The notes below the pieces were generated by a model that worked only from the letters and a program-made list of their open reading frames with translations, was not told the DNA's origin and made no database searches. The translations under genes were made by a program, and so were the position numbers. From Deltaproteobacteria bacterium (GTDB taxonomy: Bacteria > Desulfobacterota > Desulfobaccia > Desulfobaccales > 0-14-0-80-60-11), in contig JAKAKP010000072.1 of NCBI GenBank assembly GCA_021813445.1, forward strand, positions 1-64,000: 64,000 nt of DNA, read 5' to 3'. Below are positions 1-10,500 of the stretch, piece by piece. Numbering within the stretch: the first letter of the stretch is position 1; every line of letters begins with the position of its first letter.

Positions 1-1
1 G

Positions 2-157
2 GATAACTTCCACCACCTGCAGCAGAAACAGCTTGCTGTTACAGGCCCGGGCCAGGGCCAGGCCCGCGGTAATGGCCCCGGCGCTATCCGGAGAATCATC
101 GACACATACCAGCAGTTTTTGCAGCGACACCGGGCAGGTCAGGTTTTGCAGCTCCAT
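2..157 (-). CDS. Universal stress protein (UspA family), N-terminal fragment cut by window edge
   Basis: Minus-strand translation MELQNLTCPVSLQKLLVCVDDSPDSAGAITAGLALARACNSKLFLLQVVEV, typical UspA N-terminus. Confidence 0.75.
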   Translation of the reverse strand, partial: MELQNLTCPVSLQKLLVCVDDSPDSAGAITAGLALARACNSKLFLLQVVEVI

Positions 158-254
158 CTTCGTCCCCCGAAATGCGGATAATCGGCCAGCAAGCTTTGCC
201 AGATTATGACGCGGCCGCCGGGAAAATGCCAGGATTTTGTGGCCGGCTGTGCGG

Positions 255-392
255 TTGTAGGGGCGGACCCATGTGTCCGCCCCGGCGGCCGCAAATACAA
301 CTGCGTTAATTTCATGGTTGTACTGATGGTTAGGGAAAGGGGTTGTGTTTTTGCGAACGTCCAGGGGGCACACATGGGTGCCCCCCCTACAA
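255..392. repeat. Dispersed ~140-bp composite palindromic repeat, copy A
   Basis: TTGTAGGGGCGGACCCATGTGTCCGCCCC ... GTTTTTGCGAACG..GGGGGCACACATGGGTGCCCCCCCTACAA. Confidence 0.85.
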
Positions 393-398
393 AAATAC

Positions 399-1355
399 TT
401 ATCTTTTATTAACAACATAAGCGCCGTTGCTGTGGCGGACGCGGCCCTGGAGCAGCAGCCGCTCCAGGTGTTTGGTCAGCATCTGGGTTTCGATGTGGTG
501 GTATATAAAATGAGGGTCCTTGGGCTTGCCATAGAAGAAATGGCGGTCCGCCAGTTGTTTCACGGTCTTGGGAGTCTGCAGGAGCTCCAGGAGGCGCTCT
601 TCCCGGGCGGCGATGGACCTGCGGTAGGCAGGCAATGCGGCCTGAAATTCCTCCCGGCTGAAAACCCCTTGTTCGTGGGCGGTGATATAGGTCCGGGCCC
701 GGAAACCGGCCAGGCTTTTCAGGGTGGCCTCAAAAGCCTCCAGGGAAGAGGTCTGATCCCCATACCAGGGACCAAAGGGGGTAAGGTCCACGTCAGCCAG
801 GAACAGCAGGTCCTGCTCCGGGAAATAAAGGCAGCTGTGCCCAGGGGTATGTCCGGGGGCAGGGATGATTTCCAGGGTGACCTCCCCCTGCTGGAAGCGC
901 TGGCCGGGCTCATAGGGCGCCAAATCCTGCAAAGGCCGGAAATGGAATTGCTGCACCATGATTTCCCCCCAATATGCCCGGGATTGGGAGTCCACGAGGC
1001 CCATCAGGTCCAAGGCGGCCTCCACGGACCGGAAAGCCTCCGCCTCCGCGGCCGGCACGTGAAACCGGGCCTGGGGGAAGAGATGGTTATATTTTTGGTG
1101 ATCTTCATGAAAATGGCTGATAAAGACGCGGGTCACCCGCCGGGTCCGGGCCAGACGGCGCAGGTAGTCCTTATCCGAGGCGGGGTCCACCACCCAGGTC
1201 TCGTCCCCTTCGATGACCAGGGAATGGCAATAGGGATAGCGTCCCCCCTTTTTGCCGGGGATGAATTTGATGGGGCCGAAGGTTTGCACCTCCGGCGGCG
1301 TGGCCGTGGAGAGCTGAGGCATTACCGCAGATGACCGCTCCTTAAAGATTATCAC
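399..1355 (-). CDS. MBL-fold metallo-hydrolase
   Basis: HFHEDH motif, GHTPGHSCLYFPEQDLLFLADVDL; full-length ORF. Confidence 0.85.
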   Translation of the reverse strand: MIIFKERSSAVMPQLSTATPPEVQTFGPIKFIPGKKGGRYPYCHSLVIEGDETWVVDPASDKDYLRRLARTRRVTRVFISHFHEDHQKYNHLFPQARFHVPAAEAEAFRSVEAALDLMGLVDSQSRAYWGEIMVQQFHFRPLQDLAPYEPGQRFQQGEVTLEIIPAPGHTPGHSCLYFPEQDLLFLADVDLTPFGPWYGDQTSSLEAFEATLKSLAGFRARTYITAHEQGVFSREEFQAALPAYRRSIAAREERLLELLQTPKTVKQLADRHFFYGKPKDPHFIYHHIETQMLTKHLERLLLQGRVRHSNGAYVVNKR

Positions 1356-2017
1356 GCCTTTTCATCATCATTGATCACATATAAGACTTCGAAATGCCTG
1401 GCCAGTTCTTCCTTGGCCGCCTGGAGCGCCTCCGGGCTGAGATTCTTGACCCGGAGATAGACGTCCCGGTAGCCCTCCCGGGCGGCAGCATAATGACTGA
1501 GCAAGCTGACGAACCGGGCCCCTTTGGCCCGGAGCAGGTCCACCACCTCCTTGATCAGACCGGGCCGGTCTTCCAGGCGCAGGCCCACCTGCACCCCCCC
1601 CTGTTTGACCCCGGTGATATCAATAAAGGCCTTGAACACATCGGACTGGGTGATGATCCCTACTAAATGGCCGCGGTCATCCACCACCGGCAGGCCGGAG
1701 ATGGTCTTTTCCAGCATCACTTGGGCCGCGCGCTCCACGGTGTCCTCGGGAGAAACCGTAACCGGATTCCGGCTCATAATCTCTTTGATCTGCAGTTCCG
1801 CCAGGAGGTAATAGAGTTCATGCACATCCAGGGTGGTGGCTTTGGAAGGCGAGGCCTCCTTCAGGTCCCGGTCGGTGACCAGCCCCACCAGCTTGCCCTC
1901 GTGGAGCACCGGCAAGCGCCGGAAACGCCGCTCCTTCATCATATGGATGGCCTTCATCATGGAAGTTTCATCAGTAATGGTCACGGGGTCTTTGGTCATC
2001 CAATCTTTTACCAGCAT
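1352..2017 (-). CDS. CBS-domain pair plus ACT-like domain protein (AcuB-like)
   Basis: Two CBS repeats (VTITDETSMMKAIHMM..., VTVSPEDTVERAAQVM...) followed by ACT-like GLRLEDRPGLIKEVVDLL; overlaps upstream ORF by 4 nt. Confidence 0.85.
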   Translation of the reverse strand: MLVKDWMTKDPVTITDETSMMKAIHMMKERRFRRLPVLHEGKLVGLVTDRDLKEASPSKATTLDVHELYYLLAELQIKEIMSRNPVTVSPEDTVERAAQVMLEKTISGLPVVDDRGHLVGIITQSDVFKAFIDITGVKQGGVQVGLRLEDRPGLIKEVVDLLRAKGARFVSLLSHYAAAREGYRDVYLRVKNLSPEALQAAKEELARHFEVLYVINDDEKA

Positions 2018-2103
2018 TGTCTCCCTCCGTTTCTAAAGGTAAGGGCGGGGCCGAGATCGACCAGGGGTTAAGTGATCAGTTATCGAGCCTTTGCAAAAGT
2101 CTT

Positions 2104-2190
2104 TTCTCTGCGCTCTCTGCGTCTCTGCGGTGAATTCCTCCTTATTTTTACCGCAGAGACGCAGAGGACGCAGAGAATGCGCAGAGAGAA
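2104..2190. repeat. Long inverted repeat of CTCTGCG/CGCAGAG units
   Basis: TCTCTGCGCTCTCTGCGTCTCTGCGGT ... ACCGCAGAGACGCAGAGGACGCAGAGAATGCGCAGAGAG. Confidence 0.8.
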
Positions 2191-2297
2191 TTATGATTAA
2201 ATAAACATTTTGCAAAAGGCTCAGTTATCATTAATCAGTTATCAGCTTTTGGCTTTCAGCCTTTAATCCTTTACTGATCACTGGCCACTGACCACTA

Positions 2298-2891
2298 TTA
2301 TATGCGAGGTTCTTCCCCTTTGAAAAGCCTTTCCAGGTTTTCCCGGTGGCAGACCAGGATCAGCCCCGAGAGGCCGCCCGCCAGCAGGAGATAGGCCTTG
2401 GAATCGGAGAACAGCCCCACGGCCACGGGCAGCAACCAGGCGCAAATCAAGGCGCTGAGGGAAAAGATGCGGGTCCAGGCCAAGGCCATAATATAGACCA
2501 GGACCAGGTTGAACGCCGCCCCCGGCGCCAACGCCGTCACCACCCCAAAGGTGGTGGCTACGCCTTTACCGCCCTTAAACTTCAAGTAGATAGGAAGGAT
2601 ATGGCCCAGCACCGCGGCGGCTGCCACCACGGCCATGGCGCTTTCCCGCCAGGGGCCCGGGTCCAGCCGGAAGCCGGCCAGGAGCACCGGCAAGGTCCCC
2701 TTCAGGGTGTCGCCCAGAAGGGTGAGCGCCCCGGCCTTCCATCCCAGAAGCCGGTAAAGATTGGCGGTTCCTAGGTTGCCGCTGCCCAGCCCCCGGGGGT
2801 CCGGGCCCCCCAGAGCCCGGCTCACCACCAGGCCGAAGGGGATGGAACCCGCCAGGTACGCCAGTAATGTCAGTCCAAAAAAATTGGCCAT
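2298..2891 (-). CDS. plsY: Glycerol-3-phosphate acyltransferase PlsY
   Basis: AYLAGSIPFGLVVSRALGGPDPRGLGSGNLGTANLYRLLGWKAGALTLLGDTLKG and KGGKGVATTFG motifs. Confidence 0.93.
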   Translation of the reverse strand: MANFFGLTLLAYLAGSIPFGLVVSRALGGPDPRGLGSGNLGTANLYRLLGWKAGALTLLGDTLKGTLPVLLAGFRLDPGPWRESAMAVVAAAAVLGHILPIYLKFKGGKGVATTFGVVTALAPGAAFNLVLVYIMALAWTRIFSLSALICAWLLPVAVGLFSDSKAYLLLAGGLSGLILVCHRENLERLFKGEEPRI

Positions 2892-3048
2892 GCCCCCTCT
2901 TTTCCACTGCCCATGGATTTATGACCAGTATAACACACTGAATTATCAGTAATTATACAATCCGCTAATTTTTAAAGAGTTAACCTTAAAAAGCCGATAC
3001 AGAAGCAGGGTATAGTCGGAGCGGAGGGGCGCAACCGGGAAAAGGATT

Positions 3049-3318
3049 ATGAAAGAGGAATCCAGCTTAAAAGTAGTGCGCGGCAAGTCCGCCTCGGGAA
3101 AGCGCACCCGCAGGCCCAAAGGGCAAACGGCCCTGGCTCCGCCGGAGGTAATCTCTCTAATCTCTTCGGAGAACGAGAAGGCCTCCCGCTTAGACCCCCT
3201 CTCCTTGGAAGAAGCTCAAAACCTCCTGGAAAAACTTTTGTTTCAGGTGGACCAAGGCAAGGAGAAAATGGATGAGGTCCACCGGCTGCAGGCCCCTTGT
3301 CTGGTACGTCTCTGGTAA
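3049..3318 (+). CDS. Small hypothetical protein
   Basis: 89 aa ORF with regular composition; no recognised family. Confidence 0.45.
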   Translation: MKEESSLKVVRGKSASGKRTRRPKGQTALAPPEVISLISSENEKASRLDPLSLEEAQNLLEKLLFQVDQGKEKMDEVHRLQAPCLVRLW

Positions 3319-3440
3319 TCCCCATCGCCTTGGCCCTCCGGGGCTTTTCCTGTCTTTATTATCTGTAAGTTTTATTCTCTAGAAGAAATTCGTCCGAAGC
3401 GCGACCTTCTAATAGCGAGTTGCAGTCAAACGGCGCAGAT

Positions 3441-3580
3441 ACAAGGGGGGCACCCATGTGTGCCCCCGGGCGCTCGCAAAAACACAATCCCCCAGTCCAT
3501 AGAAACAATGCGATTATAGAATTATGGACGCTCAGGTATTTGCGGTCGCTGAGGGCGGACACACGGGTCCGCCCCTACAA
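3441..3580. repeat. Dispersed composite palindromic repeat, copy B (opposite orientation to A)
   Basis: GGGGGGCACCCATGTGTGCCCCC...CGCTCGCAAAAACAC...TATTTGCGGTCGCTGAGGGCGGACACACGGGTCCGCCCCTACAA. Confidence 0.85.
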
Positions 3581-3608
3581 TCACGCGCAGTTTGATAACG
3601 GCCTGGCA

Positions 3609-4850
3609 TCAAAAGGCGCGGCTGGCGGCGGTGAACTGTCGATGGCAGCAGCGCACGCAGCCCGGGAACAGCCCTTGGGCGATCAATTGCCGTAATTGGC
3701 GCATCCGGGGGCCGTTCCACATCTCCAGGAAAGGCTGCCGGGAGATGTTACCCACCACCAGGTTCAGGCAGGGGGAAAAGGTGCCGTCGGCCAGGATGCG
3801 GCCGGTGGCCCAAAAATCGTCGCACCCCTGGGGAAACGGATAATTAAGGTCCAGGTAGTAGGGGGCCAGCAGTTGGTCTGGGAATCTGGGCATAAAGTGG
3901 AGCTGGAGCTTGCCCCGGGCCTGCTGCCGGGCCCGGCGCACCGCGGCCTGCAACTGCGGCAGGTCCGCGGGGCCCACTTCGTTTTCGTAATACTCCCCCT
4001 CACAGATGGACGGGTGGGCGACTTCCAGGCCCAGGGCCCGGCTCCTTTCCGGAGACAGGCAGCGGTTGTGCCGGGCCACGTTCTCCGGGGAGTCGAACAT
4101 GGTGTGTTGCAGCTGCATGACATCGACCTGGAGCCCGAGGGCCAGGGGGACCATCTCCTCCAGATGCGCCAGATTGCCTTTGGAAATGGTGCAGTTTAAA
4201 GAGAGAATGGGGTTGGGGCGGCCCCGGCTTTTCCGGGCCGCCACCAACGCCTGCACCCCGGCCTGCAGCCGGGCAAAACCGCCTTTGAGACCCCGGATCC
4301 GGTCGTGGACCGCCGGGGGGCCGTCCACCGAGACATTAACCGCCTCCACCCCCATCTCCACCAGGAACTCGGCTTCCCGGGCCAGCAAAGTGGCGTTGGT
4401 CTGCAGATGCACCACCAGGCGCCGCTTCTTGGCCTCCTGGATAAATTCCCGGAAATGCGGGTACATCAAAGGTTCGCCGCCGGTGACATAGAGCCAGGGG
4501 CGAAACGCGGCTGCTTCTTCCAGAAACCGGGTCCAATCCCCCAGGGACAGCTCCCGGGCCCGGGAGTACCACGGACGGTTCGCCGGGACCTCCTGGCCCA
4601 GGCGGATGCCCCGGCACATGACGCATTTTAAGTTGCAGCGGTTGGTGAGGCACAGGTTCAGGTTGGTGGGCGGGGCGCTGTAGCCGGGCCGGAGGCGCCG
4701 GTCCCGGGGAATGCCCAGCCGGTGCCGGTATTCCATCCTCAAGACCGTGGGGATAATGAAAGGATTGCGCCGGGCGATCTGCAAGCCCCGGGTAATTAAT
4801 GACAGGGTCTGGGACATAATTTTCCTCGAATTTAAACGGTTTCTACCCAA
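3609..4850 (-). CDS. Radical SAM/SPASM domain protein
   Basis: CLTNRCNLKCVMCRG (CxxxCxxC), TGGEPL, C-terminal SPASM-like CLNLVVGN...CVRCCHRQ. Confidence 0.88.
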   Translation of the reverse strand: MGRNRLNSRKIMSQTLSLITRGLQIARRNPFIIPTVLRMEYRHRLGIPRDRRLRPGYSAPPTNLNLCLTNRCNLKCVMCRGIRLGQEVPANRPWYSRARELSLGDWTRFLEEAAAFRPWLYVTGGEPLMYPHFREFIQEAKKRRLVVHLQTNATLLAREAEFLVEMGVEAVNVSVDGPPAVHDRIRGLKGGFARLQAGVQALVAARKSRGRPNPILSLNCTISKGNLAHLEEMVPLALGLQVDVMQLQHTMFDSPENVARHNRCLSPERSRALGLEVAHPSICEGEYYENEVGPADLPQLQAAVRRARQQARGKLQLHFMPRFPDQLLAPYYLDLNYPFPQGCDDFWATGRILADGTFSPCLNLVVGNISRQPFLEMWNGPRMRQLRQLIAQGLFPGCVRCCHRQFTAASRAF

Positions 4851-6069
4851 ACATCAAGGCTTCGGGTTTGAAGATCAGCAGCAGGCCCAACAGCAGCATC
4901 AGCAGGCCACCGAAGAGATTGGAAAATCTTTTGTATCTGGTGGACATGCCGGTAACCTGGAAGGTGATCATGGCCGCAAAGAAGATGATGAGATCGTCCA
5001 GCATGAAGATGAGAATGTAAAGCAGGATGTAAGCGTAGTATTGCCACCACGGCAGGGAGCTGAGGCTGAGAACCTGCAAATAGACCACCGGAAAACCCGC
5101 GGAGCAGATCAACTCCACCACGTTCACGGCAAAGGCCAGGAGGATAATGCCCCCCAGGGCCAGCCAAAAACTCTCCTTCTTGATAAACTCCTGGATTTTA
5201 CAGATCATATTATACCGGCGGCCCCGGCCACCGCTCACCTTGCAGACCCCGGCCGGATTACCGAATAATTCCCAAAGGTTGTAACTACCCGCGCCTAATG
5301 CCACCAGGGCGATACTCAGCCGGACCCAGAACAAAAATCCTAAGAAAAGAAAAAGGTTGAGCCAGGCCACCATAATCAGAAAATAGACCAGGGCGGACGC
5401 CACCACAAAGGTGGACCCCAAAATCCACCTTCTCTGGTTATCCTCCATGCCCACCAGGAATCCCAACAGCAGAATCAAGACCCACATGGCGCAGGGGTTG
5501 AAGCCGTCCAGGGCGCCGATCACCACGGTCAACAGGCCCAGAGACAAGGCCCTGGTCTCCAGTTCCCCCAGCAAGGGCACCTTGATTTTCTCGGGGATGA
5601 TTTTCGGAGCCGCAGGAGGGACAATGGCGGGTTTAACGGTAAGGAACTCCGTGACTACGTCGATTCCAGGGCTGGCCAGGTTTTTCTGGACCGCGGCTTC
5701 CAGGGCGGCGCCGGTGGTCTCATCCGCCTGCCAGCCCACGAAATAATCCTGGCCCACCACCGTGAAAGGCACCCCGGAGATTTGCACCTGCAACCGCTGC
5801 CCCACTTGATTGAGCAATTTCAGGTTTTGGGAGTCGCCGCTGACTTCCAAGCGATGGATGGTGAGCTGGGGGTATTTCTTCTCCAGTTTCTCCAGAAATT
5901 GCTTTTCCTGGAGGCAGTGGGGACAGCCCTGGCCCCAGAAGAAATAGAGGTTTACCCCCTTTTCAGGGCGGGGAGAATCGGCCGCGGCCAGCACCGGGGC
6001 GGCCCCCAGCAAAATCAGGCAGAATAGGATAACGGGCCAGGTATGCCTGCCATGCCAACCCAAAGTCAC
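4843..6069 (-). CDS. Thioredoxin/glutaredoxin-like domain fused to DsbD/CcdA-like membrane domain
   Basis: FFWGQGCPHCLQEKQFLEKLEKKYP followed by multi-TM region. Confidence 0.75.
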   Translation of the reverse strand: MTLGWHGRHTWPVILFCLILLGAAPVLAAADSPRPEKGVNLYFFWGQGCPHCLQEKQFLEKLEKKYPQLTIHRLEVSGDSQNLKLLNQVGQRLQVQISGVPFTVVGQDYFVGWQADETTGAALEAAVQKNLASPGIDVVTEFLTVKPAIVPPAAPKIIPEKIKVPLLGELETRALSLGLLTVVIGALDGFNPCAMWVLILLLGFLVGMEDNQRRWILGSTFVVASALVYFLIMVAWLNLFLFLGFLFWVRLSIALVALGAGSYNLWELFGNPAGVCKVSGGRGRRYNMICKIQEFIKKESFWLALGGIILLAFAVNVVELICSAGFPVVYLQVLSLSSLPWWQYYAYILLYILIFMLDDLIIFFAAMITFQVTGMSTRYKRFSNLFGGLLMLLLGLLLIFKPEALMFG

Positions 6070-6190
6070 ATTGAGACCTCTCCAAAAGTTTCAATATATC
6101 ATGAAAAGGTCTCTTTCTCATTCCCCCCTCCCCGGGTGGGAGGAGGAAAATAAAAAAGATCCATCCCTGCCTTAGCCCCCCGTCAAGGGC

Positions 6191-6452
6191 TCATCCTTAC
6201 CCACAAGTTTTATAACCGTGGCGCAGCCTTTCCAGGCTACGCCAAAAAACTGCGCAGGCTGGAAAGCCTGCGCCACCAAAGAATACCTTAAATCGGGCAC
6301 TTGCTTACTCCCCCTTTGAAAAAGGGGGCTGGGGGATTTTGAGGCGCCCCAACCTTAAGAACCCGTGGTTTATAAGAACTTAGCCCTGGCAGAATCTGGA
6401 CACCATCAGAAATGCTCTCCCGCCAAATTAAGTCTTATGGGTAATGATAAGC
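6191..6452. repeat. MITE-like dispersed element, copy 1
   Basis: Ends TCATCCTTACCCACAAGT... / ...AGTCTTATGGGTAATGATAAGC, inverted complements shared with copies near 9.9 and 15.3 kb. Confidence 0.7.
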
Positions 6453-6499
6453 CCCAGGGGGGAGGGGGAATTGGGGAAATTTTTGGGAGGCCTCAGGTT

Positions 6500-8422
6500 T
6501 CACTGTTCCCAGAGAATCCGGCCGCAGTCCTGCAAGTCATAGCCGCCCATGGCCCGGGCCCCCTCCTGGAAAGCCGGGGAACGGATCACCGTCAGCAGGG
6601 TCTGGAAGCGGGGATCCTGGAAGGTGCTCTCCGGCACCACCAGGTCGTAGCGCTCCGGCAGCAGCGGGATGAAATCCAGGCTCAGGGCCCGGGCCGCGGC
6701 CAGGATGCCCAGCCCCGCGTCCGCGGTGCCGGAGAGCACGTTCACCGCCACCGCCATGTGGGTGTATTCTTCCCGATCGTAGCCTTGAATGGTCTGGGCC
6801 TTCAGACCCTGTTCCTGGAGCAGGTAGTCCAGCAGGACCCGGGTCCCCGCGCCCCGCTGCCGGTTGATGAAGCGCACCCCCGGCCGGGTCAGGTCGGCGA
6901 TGGTGCGGAGGTTTTTGGGGTTGCCCGGCGGCACGATCAGGCCTTGCTGGCGCCAGGCCAGATTGATGAGCTTCAGGGGGACGTCAGCCAGATACTTTTG
7001 AATATAGGGAACGTTGTAAGTCTTGGTGTCGGCGTCAAACAGGTGGCTGCCTCCCAGGTGGGCCCGGCCCTGGCGCAGGGCCATCAACCCCCCCAGGCTG
7101 CCCACGTGGCCGGAAGAAAGGCGCAGCCGCGGGTCCTGGCGGCGCAGCAGGGTGGCCAGGAGATCCAAGGTATTGTCATGGCTCCCCAAAACCACCAGGG
7201 TACCGTCGATGTCTTCCGGGGACACCAGCAGTTCCGCGGCCACCGGCCGGTTTTCTTCCAGCCCCTCGCTCAGGGCCGGCACCACCAGGAGGCCGTCGGC
7301 CCGGACCAGGGAAGTGATGGTCCCTGCGCCCCGGGGCAGGGGGGTGGCGATGACCTTCTCCCCCACCCGCCCCAGGGTCACCCGGATAAACTCGGTGAGG
7401 CCGGGTTTGGAAGGCAGGTTCTGGGCCGGATGCACGGTGAGGGTAGGCCGGGGCGCCGGAGTTTTACCGGCCAGGGCGCCGATCAGGGGCGCGGCAAACT
7501 GCTCGAAGGAGAGCACCGCGGAGACCGGGTAGCCGGGGTTGCCGATCACCGGCTTGCCCGCCACCACCCCCAGCAGGGTGGGTTTGCCCGGCATCATGGC
7601 CACCCCGTGCACCAGCACCTCGCCCAGGGCGGCGATGGCCTGGTGGGTGTAATCCTCGGTCCCCGCGGACGAGCCGGCATTGATGAGGATCACGTCCCCC
7701 GCGGCCACCGCTTCTTTCAGGGCCCGGGTCAGGGCCCCGGGATCGTCCGGGACGATGGGCCGGACCTCAGGGAGGCCCCCGGCCTCCTCCACCATCCCCG
7801 CCAGAATGACGGAATTAAACTCCGGCAGGCGGCCCGGGGGCGGCTCGGGGCTCAAATCGCCCACCGGCGTCAGCTCCGAGCCGGTGGGGATAATGATCAC
7901 CCGGGGCCGGCGGCGCACCGCCACCCGGTGCACGCCCGCGGCCAGCAAGGCCCCCTGGGCCCAGGGTGTGATGGCTACTCCTTCCGGCTGCACCATCTCC
8001 CCGGCCACCAAATCCTCGCCCACCCGGCGCACGTGCTGCCAGGGGAAGATGGGGGCCTCCACGGTGATGGGGTCGGCGTCCGGGTCCGGGATCTGCTCCA
8101 CCATGATCACCGCGTCGGTGCCGGGGGGCAGGGTATGGCCGGTATTGACGGCAAAGGCTTCCTGGCCCACGGCCAAAAGCCGGGGAGACTCGGGGGTGGC
8201 CCCGAAAGTGGCCGCGGCCGTCACCGCAAAGCCGTCCATAGCGGCCTGGTGCACCGCGGGTGACGACCACCGGGCCAGGGCCGGAGCCGCGGTCACCCTT
8301 CCCCGGGCCGCGGCCGTGGCTATTTCCTCCGGGGCCAGCAGGTTCGGCAGATCGAAGCGGGAAAGAAAAAGCTCCCTGGCCTTTTCCGGGGACTCCATAT
8401 GCAGATAGATGCGTCTTTTCAT
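6500..8422 (-). CDS. MoeA-like molybdopterin molybdenumtransferase fused to C-terminal PBP-like (substrate-binding) domain
   Basis: MoeA motifs AMDGFAV, INAGSSAGTEDYT, GKPVIGNPGYPVSA; C-terminal GSHDNTLDLLATLL...NRQRGAGTRVLLDYLL. Confidence 0.88.
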   Translation of the reverse strand: MKRRIYLHMESPEKARELFLSRFDLPNLLAPEEIATAAARGRVTAAPALARWSSPAVHQAAMDGFAVTAAATFGATPESPRLLAVGQEAFAVNTGHTLPPGTDAVIMVEQIPDPDADPITVEAPIFPWQHVRRVGEDLVAGEMVQPEGVAITPWAQGALLAAGVHRVAVRRRPRVIIIPTGSELTPVGDLSPEPPPGRLPEFNSVILAGMVEEAGGLPEVRPIVPDDPGALTRALKEAVAAGDVILINAGSSAGTEDYTHQAIAALGEVLVHGVAMMPGKPTLLGVVAGKPVIGNPGYPVSAVLSFEQFAAPLIGALAGKTPAPRPTLTVHPAQNLPSKPGLTEFIRVTLGRVGEKVIATPLPRGAGTITSLVRADGLLVVPALSEGLEENRPVAAELLVSPEDIDGTLVVLGSHDNTLDLLATLLRRQDPRLRLSSGHVGSLGGLMALRQGRAHLGGSHLFDADTKTYNVPYIQKYLADVPLKLINLAWRQQGLIVPPGNPKNLRTIADLTRPGVRFINRQRGAGTRVLLDYLLQEQGLKAQTIQGYDREEYTHMAVAVNVLSGTADAGLGILAAARALSLDFIPLLPERYDLVVPESTFQDPRFQTLLTVIRSPAFQEGARAMGGYDLQDCGRILWEQ

Positions 8423-8690
8423 TGCCTGTCCTCGCAGGGCTCGCTGGCGGCTTTCAAGATCAAGGGCTTTTCAGGTACAGTGGCTCCCAACAGATGGCAG
8501 TGAGGCAACTGGGCATTAAACCCAAGTGTACGCTATCCTTGCAGAACCGTAAAGGTTTATAAAATATAGCGCTACGGATTATTCAATAAAATATTTCCAG
8601 GCTTTTCTCTTTCATGCTTGCAGGGAGCAGGCAGGGGGGGTGTTGTTTTTGGAGGGTCGACTCCAGGTCCGCATTTCTGGGACGGCCGCC

Positions 8691-9908
8691 CTAGCCTTCG
8701 CTCTTTCTTTCCCGCCAGCCGATGTTGAAGGGAATGAGCAGCATCAGCAGGCCCAACCCGGCCACCCCGTACCAGCCGCCCCGTTCATAGGCCAGGCCGC
8801 TCACCGTGATGCCCGCGGAGCCCCCCAGATAATAAAACAGGATGTACATGGAGTTGGCCCGGCCCCGGCTCACCGTCACCTTACGGTTCAAGAGGCCCGC
8901 GGCCGCGGCGTGGATGGCGAAAAAACCGGCGCAGACCCCGGCCAGACTGATGGCCACGGCCCACAGGGAAGGGATCAGGGTGGAGATGATGGCCAGGGCG
9001 AAGACCACCGTCCCCCCCACCATAATGGTGCCGTTGCCGAAACGGTTGCTGAGATTGCCGGACACCGGCCCGGCCACAATCCCCAGGAGGTAAGCCAGAT
9101 ACATCAAGGTGATGACATTGGTGCTGGCATGGAACGGGGCGCCGTGGAGGTAGAAGGGCAGATAATTGAAGATGGAGGAAAAGACAAAAAAGGCTCCGAA
9201 AGAAACCAGATAAATGCGGCGTACGTCTCCCCGGGCCAGGAGGTTGAGGAACCCCAGTTCCTCGGTGTGGTGTTCCACCCGCCTCCTTTCCGGCGGCAGC
9301 CAGCGCACCGCGGCCAAAGTGGCGCTCAGGAGCAGGAACGCGGAGGTGACAAAGGCATAGCGCCAGTGCAGCGGCGGATGGATCCAGCCCCCCAGCAGCC
9401 GCCCGCCCAGGCCCCCGGCCACCGTGGCCGCGACATAGGAACCCATGATGACGTTGAGGCGTTCCAGGGGCAGGCTCCGGCCCAGATAGACCACCACGCA
9501 GGTGGACACCGTGGGGATGAACAGGCCCTGGAAAAACCTGGCCAGGATCAGCAGCTTCAGACTGTTGGTGGCCGCACAGAGCAGGGCGCAAATGGTAATG
9601 ATGATGCCGCCCACCAGGATGATGGGCCGCACCGGGGACCGGTCCGCCAGCAGGCCGAAGGGCAGGTTGGCCAGGGCAATCCCCAGGATCACCGCGGACA
9701 CGGTCAGGGAGGCCTGAAACTCGCTGACCCCGAACTCCGTCTTCAGCACCGGCAACACCGGCTGGGTGATGTAGATGTTGGTGAAGGCCGCCACCACCAG
9801 GGAAAACACCAACAACTGCAATTGATAAGGCCGTTCTGACAAGGTTCTGGGTTCCTTATCCGCCTGGGTAACGTGGTTCGCTCGCCCGCCGTCTTTATCC
9901 TTACCCAC
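8691..9908 (-). CDS. MFS transporter (start uncertain; upstream part may lie in repeat)
   Basis: 12-TM-like hydrophobic pattern, FGLLADRSPVRP loop, ARFFQGLFIPT. Confidence 0.82.
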   Translation of the reverse strand: MGKDKDGGRANHVTQADKEPRTLSERPYQLQLLVFSLVVAAFTNIYITQPVLPVLKTEFGVSEFQASLTVSAVILGIALANLPFGLLADRSPVRPIILVGGIIITICALLCAATNSLKLLILARFFQGLFIPTVSTCVVVYLGRSLPLERLNVIMGSYVAATVAGGLGGRLLGGWIHPPLHWRYAFVTSAFLLLSATLAAVRWLPPERRRVEHHTEELGFLNLLARGDVRRIYLVSFGAFFVFSSIFNYLPFYLHGAPFHASTNVITLMYLAYLLGIVAGPVSGNLSNRFGNGTIMVGGTVVFALAIISTLIPSLWAVAISLAGVCAGFFAIHAAAAGLLNRKVTVSRGRANSMYILFYYLGGSAGITVSGLAYERGGWYGVAGLGLLMLLIPFNIGWRERKSEG

Positions 9909-10170
9909 AAGTTTTTCAACCAGTGGCGCAGGCTTTCCAGGCTGCGCTTTAAGACTGCGCAGGCTGGAAAGCCTGCGCCATCAAGACTGCCTAAACCCCA
10001 TTCTCCAAAGGGGCTTTTACCCCCCCCTTTGAAAAAGGGGGCAGGGGGGATTTTGATGCGTCTCAACCGGTGAGACCGCGTGGTTCATGAGGTTTTAACC
10101 TATGCAGAACCTGGACTCAATTAGGAAAGGTTCCGCCGTCAATTTTTTAAGACTTGTGGGTAATGATAAG
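9894..10170. repeat. MITE-like dispersed element, copy 2
   Basis: TTACCCACAAGT... / ...GACTTGTGGGTAATGATAAG terminal inverted repeat. Confidence 0.72.
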
Positions 10171-10500
10171 CACAGAGGGGGAGGGGGGCGGCTTGGGCAA
10201 GTGGCTGTAATCGCCCCAAAAGGCACCACCCCCACCCCGACCCTCCCCCCTCAAGGGGGAGGGAGAAAGACCGGGCAAGTTATGTAAGTTGTCCTGGGGT
10301 GCCACACTATAAGCACCGTATTCCCGCCCTCCTCGCCGTCTTTCCTTCCACCATTTAAAATCTTAACAGAAGCCCCGGCCTCTTTTAAGAACTTTCATCT
10401 TAATAAAACGGCTTAGGTTTCTCTCCCCTGGTCAAATCTCCTGTCCCTGTGGTATTATCTGGCACGCATCGGGCACAACTACTGCCGATCAGGAGGCCTT

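Noticed and set aside
345-1334. 329-aa plus-strand ORF
   Set aside because: Antisense to the MBL hydrolase; starts inside a dispersed repeat.
6365-8263. 632-aa plus-strand ORF
   Set aside because: Antisense shadow of the MoeA-like gene (low-complexity His/Gly/Gln/Arg composition).
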